Part shown: one piece after another, positions 46,746 through 59,189 of the stretch
How the letters are laid out: the number at the start of each line of letters is the position of its first letter
Position numbering within the stretch: position 1 is the first letter of the stretch
NCBI GenBank assembly: GCA_965153455.1
Contig: OZ234495.1
Span: 15,062,875-15,126,874, forward strand
Source: Sphagnum compactum
Lineage: Eukaryota > Bryophyta > Sphagnopsida > Sphagnales
Reading direction: 5' to 3'
DNA length: 64,000 bases
Translations under genes and position numbers: made by a program
Notes under the pieces: generated by a model
What the model saw: the letters and a program-made list of their open reading frames with translations, nothing else
Databases searched by the model: none
Told to the model about the DNA's origin: nothing

Positions 46746-46824
46746 ACAACGCACTAGTTAGCCCTTACCTACATACTAACCATCTACATCTTATCCTGAG
46801 CCACCCAAGGCACGCCCAACTATT

Positions 46825-47222
46825 TTTAACATGATCTATCTATGAAGGAAGGTAGTTTGTTTAGTTTTGCAGTTGTTTTGGTGTCTTTGGAAAGCTCTGG
46901 ACGAGGAGGGGTGCATGGGCTTAGTTCCACGACGTTTGGACTTGCAGTGCAAAAGTTCTTGAATATTGAAGATATCTTCACTGAAAGGTGAAAATTTCGG
47001 AGGAATTGGAATGTGCCTTTGGTGTTGTTGGAAAGATCTTGATGAGCGGGATTTAAAGGAATTTATTTTTGGAGATTTGGATTCAGAGTGTGGGAGGTAT
47101 TGATTTTTAAGTGATTGCTGCCGCTGAAAATTCGAATAAATTCCAAAAAAACCAGGTTTTGGAAGGAAAAATCAGTTGAGGACGTGGTAACACTTGGGCC
47201 CATGGCACAGGCCACACTAGTA
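46825..47222 (+). repeat. Dispersed 0.4-kb repeat, copy 1
   Basis: Matches 52600-53042 in the same orientation through ordered blocks: TCTATCTATGAAGGAAGGTAG, CAGTGCAAAAGTTCTTGAA, GAGCGGGATTT, and a final GGCCACACTAG. The separation is about 5.8 kb. No terminal inverted repeats or coding blocks were recognised. Confidence 0.65.
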
Positions 47223-47229
47223 GGTTACT

Positions 47230-48245
47230 AAGGTGAAGTCTGAAGTTAACTAACTCATTGGGGTTTGTCTGCAATTGAGTCATATGGCTCGTGCACTGGT
47301 GGCTGTTGGTTCACTTTGTCCAATACATAGCTGGGTTGACAACTTGTGAGACTTCTTCAGAAGTGACCTAATCTGAAACCTGACTAGCGATTTGAGAATC
47401 TGTCAAGTGAACTGTCCACTTACTTTCATCCAAAAAAATGAATAATTGCAAATTGAAGAAAGGTTGTAAGTACTCGAAGCAGAGCGTGTGATACAAGAAA
47501 CTAAAAGGTGACCTTGCCTAGTGAATTCTTTTCTCAATATTTTTAAAAGTTTATTATCAAACCTAAGGAATCAATACATTCTAGATATTTTAGCTCACAC
47601 ATCAGGTCCATAATAATAGCAAGAAACTTCAGTTGTCTAAGTAGAATTTGGGAGCATGATGTTGCAATAGCTAACATTGTGAAACCCTATTCAACTAGGT
47701 GAACTAAGTGTACAGTAATGCCCTCAGAGCAGGGCATTCCCCAAATACGTGCTGGCCTGAAATTAGATATATTAAAGGACGTCGGGATGAAATGAAGCTT
47801 CCCCTGAATCCATCTCGTCGTCCATCCGTCCCATCATTCCTCTGTCTATCCGTTCGGTCGTCCATGCGAATCGACACCCTGGAAGCTTCGAGGTTGCCGG
47901 CTGCACACCATCCCTCTACTGAGTCTAACATTGTAACTTTCTGCCCATCAAGAATGGGAAAGAAATAAACCAGGAATGACCCTCCATCCATGTCCCTATT
48001 TAGATACGGATGAAAGTGAACTTATATGTGGCAAAGATTTGAGAGTGAACTTATATATTTCAGAATGGTAGATTTGTGAGCTTTTATGAGGTTGACAAAG
48101 GAGTAAAGAAGGAAAAAGACTTTGCGTGGTAGAGAGTGGTAGAACCTACATCGTGGTCGTGAAGCTACGGGATGAAATGAAGCTTTCCATTCAGACGTCG
48201 GGATGAAATGAAACTTTTCATCCATCCATCCATCTCGTCATCCAT
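47230..48245. other. Interval with recurrent GTCGGGATGAAATGAA motif
   Basis: No gene was recognised. The string CGGGATGAAATGAAGCTT occurs at about 47782 and 48169, and a close relative occurs at about 48198, each followed by CCATCC/CTCGTC-rich DNA. Antisense frames at 47704-47991 (-) and 47708-47968 (+) are by-products of this repeat. Confidence 0.5.
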
Positions 48246-48249
48246 CCAA

Positions 48250-49000
48250 ACAGAACAAATATATATTTTAAAAAGAGAAAAAACTAGAAAAAAAAAACAA
48301 AAAAACACTTTAACAATTAGAAACTTTTTGTAAACACTTAAACATTAAACAAAAAAAGAAAATATAATAAAATAATCTTAAAAGAAAATTAAAAAATAGA
48401 TGACAAAAAATAAGAAACAAAACAAAGAACAAAAGAAAGAGAAAAAAAACCATACTTGAAAAAAAAATGAGGTTTGTCTTCTTTTTCCAAACTTCAAACC
48501 AGCATCTAATCAAACAAAATAAATATTTTTTTGAAAATTATTTTTATTATAAAACATATTTAAAAAACTAGAATTTTTTTGGAAAAGAAAATAGAAACTA
48601 AATAAATAAATAAACGCATAAAAATAGAAAAAAAATGAAGATAGACAAATTAAGAATAAAAAAAATTAAAACATGAAACAAACATAAACAAAAAAAAGTA
48701 AAAACACAAAAACTATAAAAAAGGAATGGAAACAAATGAAACAAGAAAAGGGAAATACAGTAAAATCATTTTAAAAGAAAAAAATTACAAAAAAGAAGAA
48801 ACCAAATAAAGAGTAGAAAATAAGAAAAAATAAAACTTATAATAATGAAGAAAAACCCTACTTGAAAAAGAATGAGGTGTGTCTTCTTTCTCCAAACTTC
48901 AAACTTGCATCCAAATAAACAAAAATACAAAAGTGAAAAAGAAACACTTTATTTTTATTATACAAAATAATAATAAAAACAAAAAACACATAAAAATAAA
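48250..49000 (+). repeat. A-rich tandem duplication, unit about 400 bp
   Basis: TACTTGAAAAAAAAATGAGG and the following TTGTCTTCTTTTTCCAAACT near 48453 recur near 48858 with few changes. Both copies are embedded in very A-rich DNA, giving an offset of about 403 bp. Confidence 0.75.
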
Positions 49001-49099
49001 AAATAAAAAAGATAAAAGTTTTAAAAAAAAACTAAAACATGAACAAAACATTGTTGAAGTAACACACATGTGCATTAGGCACGGGTTCAAACTAGTACT

Positions 49100-52000
49100 T
49101 GGTTGAATGTAGGTAGCAAAAAATATAAAGGGGGTTTTAAAATTAATCACTTCCATATTAGCTTGTAGCCAAATTTGGCTAAATCTTTCCGTGGATCATC
49201 ATCACTTTGGCTACATCACAATACTGACAATAAAAACTCTGCGCTAGATCCACTGAAAAAATTCTGCTACTGCTTCACAAATTCCAAAACACTTCCCTAT
49301 GACATTAGGCTATGTAGAAATCTGGCATGTATGTGGACTTTCAACCAAGACCTGCCAAATTGGACCAATTGGATTCATCTTTGGACTGATGGGCATTGAT
49401 TGGACACGACTGACCATTGATGGTTGCTACTTTCGACAGAATTGCAAAGAAAAATAAGGGACAATAAGAGAGATTAAGAACAATAGAGTTATCCGTAAAA
49501 TATCCCAGAAAAGGGATGAAATTTATAGTAATAGTTTTCATATGTAGTTTTCATACGGTCCCCACATTTTGAGGAATGTTCACAACAAAGTGTTATTCCT
49601 GTGAACGCTAACTTTGAATTCATTTTATTGGGAACTTGGTGGAACATTTTTTAGTTTTAACTTGTTGTTGGTTTGAAATTGCCATAAGGGGGCAGGGCCA
49701 TTTATAGGCTATGAGCTGCTTGTTACAATTGTTCACAACTCGAACTCACAGTCCTTAATTTTGACAGAATTTGTTCATAGCTTAAACTGATATTCATTAA
49801 ATTGACACAAATGTTCATAATTTAAACTGACACCCAAAACTGATTTTTCGTTTGAGAGAAGCAATTGTCATCATTGTGAAAGTATGATCACTGTGATCAT
49901 ATAGAGCACACCTCAAGACTCAATTCGGAGGCAGCATCTTGAGGGCTACAATGTGAAAGAAGAGGTGGTCACAGATGTCATCTTGAGCTCGGTTCAAAAT
50001 TCTGTAAAAGAAAATTGTTCAATGCAAACCCCATCCTCAGATTTTGAGTAGTTTGCAATAGTCTAGACTCTATACCACAATACCTGAAACATATATATGC
50101 AACTGAACTTTGACGACTTCCAAAATATTCTGAGAAACATTTCAGAAAGAAGCAACCATTCTGCACATTCAGGTGGAGAGCTGAACTCTATTCTGAATAT
50201 TAGAGTTCTAATCTAGTTAAAAAAGACTGGATGCTTTCCTTGTGAGCAATTACTCATCAATTTCATTAGTTAAGATCAATTTTGCAAATCTCAACACTGT
50301 CAGTTACAAATCATAATCTTGCTTTCAGTACACAGGTTGGAAATGACTCAAACCTTCAGAACAAATGAAGTTCCATAACAAAGCTCACACACCCAAACTG
50401 GTACAATAAGACCCAGTAATGGTAAATTGGTGTGCCATTGTAGCCTGAGGCTTGAGCTAGCTGTTTGCAAAAATACCAAAAAATCACTCTCACAAATTCC
50501 AGCTGAAGCTCCATGTGTTGTAGAGAACACCATATTTTGATGCTTGAAACTTGCAAGAATAGGCCTTAATAATGCGCATGTGTTGTTGTAGTCATGTGAA
50601 AGACGATCCCATCATTCTCATTGGAATGACTACTTAGTGAAATGAAACTATGGAATGTGGCCATGTCTTGTTGTAGTGAAACTTGGCTCTTTGGAATCAC
50701 CGCAACATATGATTGACAACATGCCTACAATTTTTGTTGCAAGCCATTGTTTTTGTTGCCTCATCCTTATATCTGGGAATTCGCTTCCAACACAATGACT
50801 TGTGGTTGTGTAGAAGTTGACATGGTTGAGAACTAAAGGGTTCTTTTCAAAGGTCACACTACTTTTTACCCCTTTGCAAAACTGCCCAAATGTAAGCAAT
50901 TCAGGCTGCAAGGAAAAGAAATGATTTCAATGAAAAGGAATGGACTACAATTGAAGTTTCAAAACAATGTAATTTTCATTTTGGTCACACATTCCTAGGA
51001 ATATTCACCAAGTGTTACTTTGTGAATTATGAGTTCATTTTTAGGGAAGTTCATGGAAAGTTTCATATTTCACCGGTTTTCAACAAGGGTTATGTATTTT
51101 GAGGAATGTTTACCATGTATTATTGGGAAATGTGAGTTCATTTTGGGGGAACTTCATAGAAAATTTCAAATTTTAATTTTTTTTTTCAACGAGGAATATT
51201 GTTAAAAAAAACTATGAATTTCATTTTTGAGGAACTTCACCCCCAAAGTTTGTTAATTGAACTATTTTTGTTGGCTTGAAGTTCATTATGTGATGAGCAA
51301 CTAGTTGAAATGAAACAGTGACATGGTTTGACCATGAATAAATTATTTGAAACTATGACAATGTGATGATTTTTCAACAAGAATGATGCCATGCAAAGTT
51401 TTCCTTTTGATGTTAGAAAATTGAATGCCTTTGATATATGGATATACAAAGCTAGATGTAATAGTTTGGGGCACTTTAAAGGTATATGTGAAAGGAATTA
51501 GAATCTCAATCTTGGCATCTAAGCCCATGTTCTTCATGTTTTTCCTATTCTTTATCTTTTGGCCAAATTGTTTGTACTGATGTCTTATTGTTTCATGTTG
51601 TGTTGCAAATTTGTGTACTATTTCATTTGTAATACAAGCTGGAATTTCTAGTCTAGGCAATGAAACCAAATTTGAATTTTGATTGCTTTGCCCCTGTATC
51701 AATTTGAGAGCTAAAAGATAGTTATAGAAAAATGGATTAACACAGCATATTCACTTTGTGATCATTATTGAATAACTACCACAAGTTATCTATGAAAACA
51801 TCAAAAATCATGTACCGAACAAACTTTTACCAATTGTTGTGTGGAATATAATTATTAGTATAGGTCCATATAGGTTTTTTCACAGATATTAATAGAAGAT
51901 ATTCCTATTTGAATCATCCACAATATATAATCGTAGAATTCAAACCCCATCACTTTCAAAAACACACTTTCATATAAATTGCTCCAAACTAACACAAAAC

Positions 52001-52595
52001 TGACCAAAGAACAAGTTAGCTTGGACTTCTTAGGAGACTAGGATTTGTATTGCTCTGTAAGGTCGTTTCCACACATTTTATCAAAACTTGTAATATGTTT
52101 TTTATGAAAGTAGTAATACATGTATGACCTCCAAATTTATATGTTAAATGCTAAATATATAGTCTACCATATTTGTATGGTTTCATTTTTCACATTTCCA
52201 TATTGTGTTTCTTTCACAAGTGTGAAATTGTTTTCACATTTCATAACTCCAATCTTTCAAAAGTTTTCCACATTGAAACAATAACCATGCATTTAATCTT
52301 ACCCTAGTTTATCTGAATTATCAAGTAACATGTATCTCCACAAACACAAAGTTTATATGTTTAAGGAATAACATATATTCTTGTGGAAATGACTATGTCC
52401 AGAAATATGTGAGCCAACTTGGGGTTCACATTAGTTGGCCAATTGAACAAAGGGAATGAATGTATCCTAGTAGGAAGAGCAAATTTGAGGCTTGCATGAT
52501 ATTTTTTTTAATCACACACAATCACCTTCTTTCTTTCATCAATCCTCATATTTTCAATTAAAATAAATATAAATATACAATGTCAAAATTCAATG
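49100..52595. other. Interval without recognised gene
   Basis: Mixed AT-rich DNA. CTTGTTGTAGTG at about 50669 looks like one inverted CACTA terminus, but no partner was found. Frames at 50648-50911 (-) and 51343-51702 (-) have no recognised domain. Confidence 0.45.
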
Positions 52596-52599
52596 CAAC

Positions 52600-53042
52600 C
52601 ATAAAATCTATCTATTAAGGAAAGTAGTTTATTTGTTTTGTTTGTTTCTCATATTGGGATCTCCCAAACTACAATGCCCCCCTTGTGCTCTTGGTACCAC
52701 TTTGGTTTGATAGTTTTAAAACTTACAGTGCAAGAGTTATCAAATATTGAACAATTTTGTCCAAAGAAAGTTCAACAAATCAAAAGTAATATTTTAGGGA
52801 GATTGGGCAAACTCTTTGCATTGTTGGAGTGCACTTGGTGAGTGGGATTTCTTGGACGTGATTTCTTAAGTTTGAGACCTAAAGTGGTAGAGATATTGAA
52901 TTTTGAGTCATTTCTGTCATTGGAAATTATTTAAAATTTAAAATAATTGGTATGCAATTGAGCTCTATCATAAGGTCTTGCTCACACTTGGAACAATGGT
53001 AGTCCTATTCACACATGGGCCAAGAACATAAGCCACACTTGT
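52600..53042 (+). repeat. Dispersed 0.4-kb repeat, copy 2
   Basis: The second copy of the repeat at 46825-47222, with the same block order: TCTATCTATTAAGGAAAGTAG, CAGTGCAAGAGTTATCAAA, GAGTGGGATTT, and AAGCCACACTTG at the end. It is more AT-rich than copy 1. Confidence 0.65.
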
Positions 53043-53390
53043 TTGAATTAAGTTTAGAATGGTTTAAATATATGCATATCAAAAATTCAAATAATAATAA
53101 GATGAGAAAAATTAAAGTTCCTTCACATAATACCCATCACAATTTCCTCGTGATGCACATAATGCAAAAAATTAACACATTGTGTCCCTTCGTGGCTACA
53201 AACAAAGCTCATGAAAAGGGCTCTAGAATTGGTTGCATTACTTGACAACAGCATCTCGAGGCTTTTACTTGATATTGGTTAGAAATTGCTGTCTGAAACT
53301 AGGATTCATGTTGCCATACATATTTTGTTTTGAAACAAGGCAAAAAAATCACAACACTAGGAGGTTGGTTTCACATTGTTTGAAGTGTAA

Positions 53391-53755
53391 CTTTGTGGCA
53401 TTTGTCATCTACCTTCATTAGGAGAAAACCTATGTTCACAAATCTAGTATTTTCTTGGGATGCAAGTTCTAGCTTTGTGCCAATGGATTCATTTAATGTT
53501 TATTTACTAAGCTCAGAGCCACAACCTCCATCCCAAAGAAAATACTAGATTTGTGAACACAGGTTTTCTCCTCATGAAAGTAGGAATGCCACAAAGCAGG
53601 AACAATTACAATATAGACAATCCAAAACCAAGCTCCGAGGGTTGTGATATTTTCCACCTCATTTCACCTAGAGCCACAACCTGCATCCCCAGAAGAATAC
53701 TAATCTGTGAACACAGGTTTTCCCATAATGAAGGTAGATGACAAATGCCACAAAG
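53391..53755. repeat. Triplicated 85-bp repeat, one copy inverted
   Basis: The 85-bp segment at about 53391-53475 is inverted relative to copies at about 53514-53596 and 53669-53755. All contain ATACTAGATTTGTGAACACA-like and AGGTTTTC...GAAGGTAG blocks and end at GCCACAAAG. Copies one and two together can form a hairpin with a loop of about 38 bp. Confidence 0.8.
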
Positions 53756-53759
53756 ATGG

Positions 53760-54925
53760 AGGTGAGAAACATTGAGTGAACATTGATGGATTGGCTTGGA
53801 TATTCCAGAATCAATGCTTGGTAACACCTCATCTTTTGAACCAACTGCTTCTTATTTACAGTATGGTGGCACTGCAACATTAGCAAGCTGAAATATAAGA
53901 CTTCTCACATTGATTTTTGTTTACTGCCTCATATGATGAAATTATGTAGATATAACACTAGAATGAGAAATAGAAGGTGACTTATGTTAAGTGACATTGG
54001 CCACATTTGTCTATGTGAAGCATTTCATCTGTTGAACATAAGTTTGCACACCTTCAACACGGATCATTTCTCAGGGGTTTGAAAATGCATCTAGTTTTGA
54101 TCACAGAAGCTATTGACTCGTGAGGTTCCTTATGTGGCTGTCATGTGCACTGACAACATGAGGTTACAGGTTTCAATCGGGATATTGGAAAGGCCTTCTC
54201 TGAGGTCCAAGACATTCTAAACAGTATTCAGAGTGCTTGTAATAATTTCCACACTTTCAAAAATTCTCATCACCATGGGTCATGCACATACAGCTAACTT
54301 AGACCTTCTTTGAAAATCTAATTCACTTCAACTCTTTCCCAAAGTTGCAAAGGTCAAGAGTTGTTTAGTTAGCAGTATGTCCTCTCAAAATGGGTTAACA
54401 TGGGTATCAGTTTATTTGTCACTCAACATAAAACTTCTTGAGTGAATGAAAAATCAAAGTCCCTAGTTAATGTTGCAGATCCAATCTTTGCTTCATATCA
54501 TGCCTTTTGATTTTCCATTTGTTGTGTTGATTCCAATCACCTGAGTCTCCACATAACTTTGTAATCATCTACTTGACGTAATTCAAGCAGGCAAATGCTT
54601 CAAAAGCTCTATAATGTTTGGAAAATACAGCACCACAAAAGCAATCTTAGTGAAAACAAGAATGCTTCATTTGTCTTAGCGTTTCTGAAGACCTCTTATT
54701 TTGAGATAGTCATGTTTCTTCATTTATGCACCTAACACTTTCAATGATATACACAATTGGGGAGCAACAAGCAGCAGTCGGATATACTCATCTGCGAAAT
54801 TCAACAAACTGCATTTCTTTTTGGCATGCAATTCAAAGGACCGACCTGGACCTGTGTGATTTATCTAAAGGAATTACTCTAGGTAGAATCTTTTGTTTTG
54901 GAGTCAGCAGAAAAGGTTTGAATGT
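53760..54925. other. Upstream part of the ARIADNE pseudogene region, no exon recognised
   Basis: Less AT-rich than the surrounding DNA. I looked for N-terminal, RING1 and early IBR exons of an ARIADNE gene on the plus strand and could not find convincing blocks. These exons are missing or too decayed. Confidence 0.4.
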
Positions 54926-54929
54926 GCGT

Positions 54930-57900
54930 TTGCAGTGTTGGGAGGAGGTACATTGCTCTGTTGATTGCAATACGGACAACAACTGGATACTGAAGAATTG
55001 TGCTGAGTCTGAGAACATGAGCTGGTAGGGCATCCGTGCATGCAACCTTCTATGTTCTGAGCATACTAATATTCGATTGTATTAATTCTGTAACTGAATA
55101 GAGTCCAGCCATTATTTCGGATCTTGTTGCTCGTTTTTGTCTGCTACAGTCTTCGTAATTGTCAAGTTGGCTTTGTGACTGTTGTAGGTTTCATATACAG
55201 GTGAAGTTATTAGAGCAACTCCATGGGTGCTCAATATGTGACCATGCAAATTAAAATTGGATGAAGAAGAGTCAAAACATGCCAGTTTGGCTCAGCAAAA
55301 TGATTTTGGCCCAACATTTTTTGCACAGTTTGCTCAGGCTGGTAAACGGCATAGCAAAGCCTAACACTTGCCAAAGAAGAGTGTAATACATATGATCTGA
55401 CTGCTGCTCCTTGTTTCTGATCGCCAATCATAATGATTGGTCCAGGTGGTTTGCTATTAGTAGCCTCCCACCTCTTTGCAGTCCCAGTTTTAATTTTAAG
55501 GGTGAGGTTGGAAAAAGGTAAATAACTAAACTTGGATGTGAGAAATTATTTTGCAGGGTCACATAATGAGCACCAGTGGAGATGCTCTTAGGTGTGTTGA
55601 ACAGATATTGTCCTTGTCTTGTGATTGGATTTTGGCAAAACTCAAAACCCTACACCCTAAATGGAATTGACCAATTGAGAAGAACCAAGGTTGCATGCAT
55701 ATTACTTGCACTCCTTGTAAATTGAGTTTTGTTGGTAAGAGTTTTAACTTCTGGGTTAACTGTATGGATGCAAGTGCTTTGTTGCACAAGTCATAGTCCC
55801 AGATACACTACCATTGTATTGCTAATGTAGCTCATGATATGGTTTTGTGCTTGTGGAGAGGTCATGTCTCACTGGAGTGAAAATCAGGTTAGATGATTAT
55901 ATATTTTTTGAGAAGGTGTTGCCCTCCTCCACCACTTCTGCCTCTTGGCAAGTGTTGTGATTTCTAGTGTCCTTATGGCTCACATCATTTTAGCTGTGCT
56001 TTTAAAGGATGCCAAATTTGAGAATGTGTGTAATGCTCATTGTCACTGTACAATGATGATGTTTGCAGGCTTTGTCTGGAAATGTGGACAGATCACAGAG
56101 AGTGAACAGGAGGCTATTATGCATGAAATTCATATGAAACTGCTAAGTAAGAGGGTGCAGTACCCAACTTCTACTTGTATACTTTTTTCAGGTTCGAGAG
56201 TCATGAGGCTGGCTAACATCTGGGTATTTTTGGAAACAAACTTGTTGTCAGTTTGGAACTGGAACATTTTTGTGAATTTCTGGTCTCTTTGCAGTCCCTG
56301 ACTGAGTTTTCCCATTGCATTCAATAATGTGACAGGGAACTCCAGATGGAGGTTTTACTCTTATTGTTGACTTAAAATTTTGAGGATATTATAGTAGTGC
56401 TCCCTTTCAGAAGCTATGAAGTCAGTGGGGAGTGACGGCAGCTAGTATCTGCCATTCTGGTCTCATACTTTGTGGGTGAGACCTACAACATTATCACCAT
56501 GCCAGTATTCTTGTCATGGTTGTTTTGGTTTGTCTCAAACTGACATAATTGTCACATTCAAAGTGTTGTGGAATTTTTCCTGCAATCTGATAGATATGTA
56601 TTGCGGGTTTTGTCTGTCTTGGAAGTTTGCATGTGTGTGGATGATAGGAACGTGTCTTAGCTTAGTCCTGAATTTGGGACACTGATTATCTGAAGTCCAC
56701 AAAATGGCTTGGTGTCTTGTTGTTGGGTAACTGAGCATCTATTATTATTGTCTGTATGATGAAGCTGAGAGGAGAAGGGACAGTCAAAGAACTTGTTGGA
56801 AAGATACACCATTACTACCAACAAATGAATCTGTATGTTTGAGGTTGGTGGAGTGTGCAGTTTGTCCTTGTATTTCCCTTTTCTCAGTTTGCATCTGTAA
56901 TTCAAATGGTTGGAGATCCAGAGTCAATTCCAAAGCTTTTGGTTAAGCTACTCGGCTCTTGAATGAGGACCTACTGAAGTGGCCCCATTAAGTCAGAGGC
57001 AGGGTAGTTGCTGTGAAGTAGTTAGCTACCATGAGTTTAGTATCAGTTCTTTTGCTGGCAACTGTTTCATGCTGTCAAGGGCAAAAGCACTTTCTGCTAT
57101 TCAGCAAATGCTGCAATTCCAGGTAGTCAACAAAATTTCAACTTCTTGACAAGGGCATTTGCTTCATCTGCTTTGATGTTTGTTTTCACAATAGCTTTTG
57201 GAGGTATATTTTGGAGATGTGGAAGAGTGCGAGTTTTTTCGGGTATTTTTTATTCCTATTTTCCTTGCCACTGCACCATCTTGTCCTTTGTTCAAAATGG
57301 AAACACTTACACCTTAACTCAGAGTTCTGTGCATTGATTAAGAGCTGGTGCTTCTGGAAGTCACCTTGTTGCAAGTATAGAACAGAAGCTTGACACAATT
57401 TGATTTTAGGTATTATGTTATTGAATTTGAGTAACCTGTGTCTCAATATGTGATTAGCAAAATCTGACAGTATCGTGCTGGGTTGAGCTATATGCTTGAA
57501 GTGCAGGCATGCTCTGGAAATTTCATGATTCATTGCCAGTAGAGTTGTTCCTTGCAGACTTGTATCGATTCCTATGGTCTTTGGGATGTGTACAGATTGA
57601 GAAGCTCAGTGACAAGCAGTGTCAACCTGTCTCTCAGCTGAAGTTTCTCATTGAGGCATGGCTGTAGGTGAGATTGACTGTTGCTCATAAGTTGTTCATT
57701 AAGGATCAGGAATCCATGACTAGTTTATGTATTGCTCAATGACTTGCCTTTCGAGACTGCCATGCACTACTGGTGTTTGGGCTCCTTCTTGAGGATCTAG
57801 GCTGCCAGGATGTCTTTTGGAGACTTCTAAAAGAGTAAAGGTTACTTGTTACTTTTTTCAGATTTGAGTCTATGGTTCAAACTGGGAAGATGCATCTTTA

Positions 57901-59180
57901 ATTGTTGAATTAGGATGAGTTTTGGTTGTCTGGGTGTAAGATCACTTTTTTAGGTGGATTACAATCAGAATGCTTCTAAGTCTACAAACAGGTTGGACAA
58001 GCAAGTTGCGGTTTTGGCCCTTGGCTTGTTGATCAATGCCGGTGGGTGCTGAAATGGACATATGCTTAATGGATTCTGCCATCTTGAAAATGAGCATGCC
58101 AAGCATACATTCTTCGAGAATCTGCAAGGTTATTAAGCTACTCAAGTAGTTTAAGCATTGTACTGTCACATGCCAAAGCTGCCATCTTCTTGGTTGGCAG
58201 AGATGCAGAGAAGTAAAAGTAGCTGATGATGGTCTCAGGAATGTGGAATGCGTGCGAGGTGGAGACAGGGCTGGAGCAGTGGCACCAGTGTGCTGAAAAG
58301 GATTTACAGATGTTTATTGAGGCAGGAAATACCGCCACTTTAATGACTTCTGCAGTAGATTAGCTAGTTTAACCAGGTGAAGACCCTCTCATTGATTTCC
58401 CTCCCTGGAGCAATATGTTAAGCAGACAGTCAAGGTGTACTTACAGGATGACACATCTTTGGATGTGTTATTTTCTCATAGAGAGGAAGGCAGACATGGA
58501 CACTGGATTAGTCTGTTTACATCTTCATGTTAGTGGCAGGTTATGGTATACGAGTATGTGCCATTGTTTGTGTTTTCTCTTTTCCTGTTTGCTGATTGTG
58601 TGGCCCAATCTTGAACCTCCATCCTTGTTATCAGGTCATCCCTCCATTTTATCCAAGTTGACTTATATTGTAATCGTGGAGAAGTTCTCATTACCTCTAC
58701 AGATATTTTGACATCCATTGCTCCGTTCCAGAGAGTTAGAGGAGATTCCCAAGGAGTTGAGGGGTTTATGCATTTGCATGCTTATAGTCCAATTGCAGTG
58801 TCACAAGCACATACTTTGAGAACCTGGGCATGCACTTGAGAATGGGCTATCTGATGTTGACATCACAAAGGGAGGACGGAAGTCTAGCAGCAGTTCCAGG
58901 GCCTCAGATAGTTCAGAAGGCAGAGGGGCAAGGGCTAAAGTTGGTGCTATCAGAACAGGAGTATCCAGTTGTGGTGAGGATGAATCAGGTCATTGGTCAT
59001 GTGAGCATTGCACTTATGCAAAAACCACCTCAACTTCTGTCTGCATTGTCTGCAGCTGCCATCAAGCTTTTGAAGCACTTGATGCTTTAAAAATCCACCA
59101 GATTTGTCAACGTTATGTTCATTCCAACCATACATATCTATGCATGTTTCCACAGGTGAACTCTATAGGTAGAGCAATTT
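54930..59180 (+). pseudogene. ARIADNE-type RBR E3 ubiquitin ligase pseudogene (3' part, introns retained)
   Basis: Exon relics follow the ARIADNE protein order. About 54930-55024: IBR end ([21 protein letters not shown]). 55628-55734: RING2 start (PIEKNQGCMHITC). 56069-56146: RING2 end (LCLEMWTDHRE*TGGYYA*N). About 56750-56850: DEAERRR, LLERYT. About 57551-57667: KLSDKQCQPVSQLKFLIEAWL*. About 58025-58128: VLKWTYA, HLENEHAKHTFFENLQ. About 58239-58376: HQCAEKDLQMFIEAGNTA. 58799 onward: YFENL, LENGLSDVD and a RanBP2-type zinc finger (WSCEHCTYA...CIVC, 58994-59053). Many joins keep GT or AG sites, so it arose by DNA duplication or decay of a real locus, not by retroposition. Stops, frameshifts and a lost acceptor rule out function. 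RING2 Cys codons are mutated and the RanBP2 Asn is Lys. Family role: ubiquitin transfer through a RING2 Cys. Confidence 0.9.
55213..55587. mobile_element. PIF/Harbinger (Tourist-like) MITE in an ARIADNE pseudogene intron
   Basis: The termini GAGCAACTCCATGGGTGCTC (left) and GAGCATCTCCACTGGTGCTC (right, minus strand) match at 27 of 31 positions when extended inward. TTA flanks both sides (55210-55212 and 55588-55590), the TWA-type 3-bp duplication of this superfamily. The element is 375 bp with no coding capacity. It ends 40 bp before the RING2 exon relic. Confidence 0.9.
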
Positions 59181-59189
59181 CATGTGTCT

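Noticed and set aside
50658-50680. CTTGTTGTAGTG resembling an inverted CACTA end
   Set aside because: No matching CACTACAA terminus with a shared 3-bp duplication was found on the other side.
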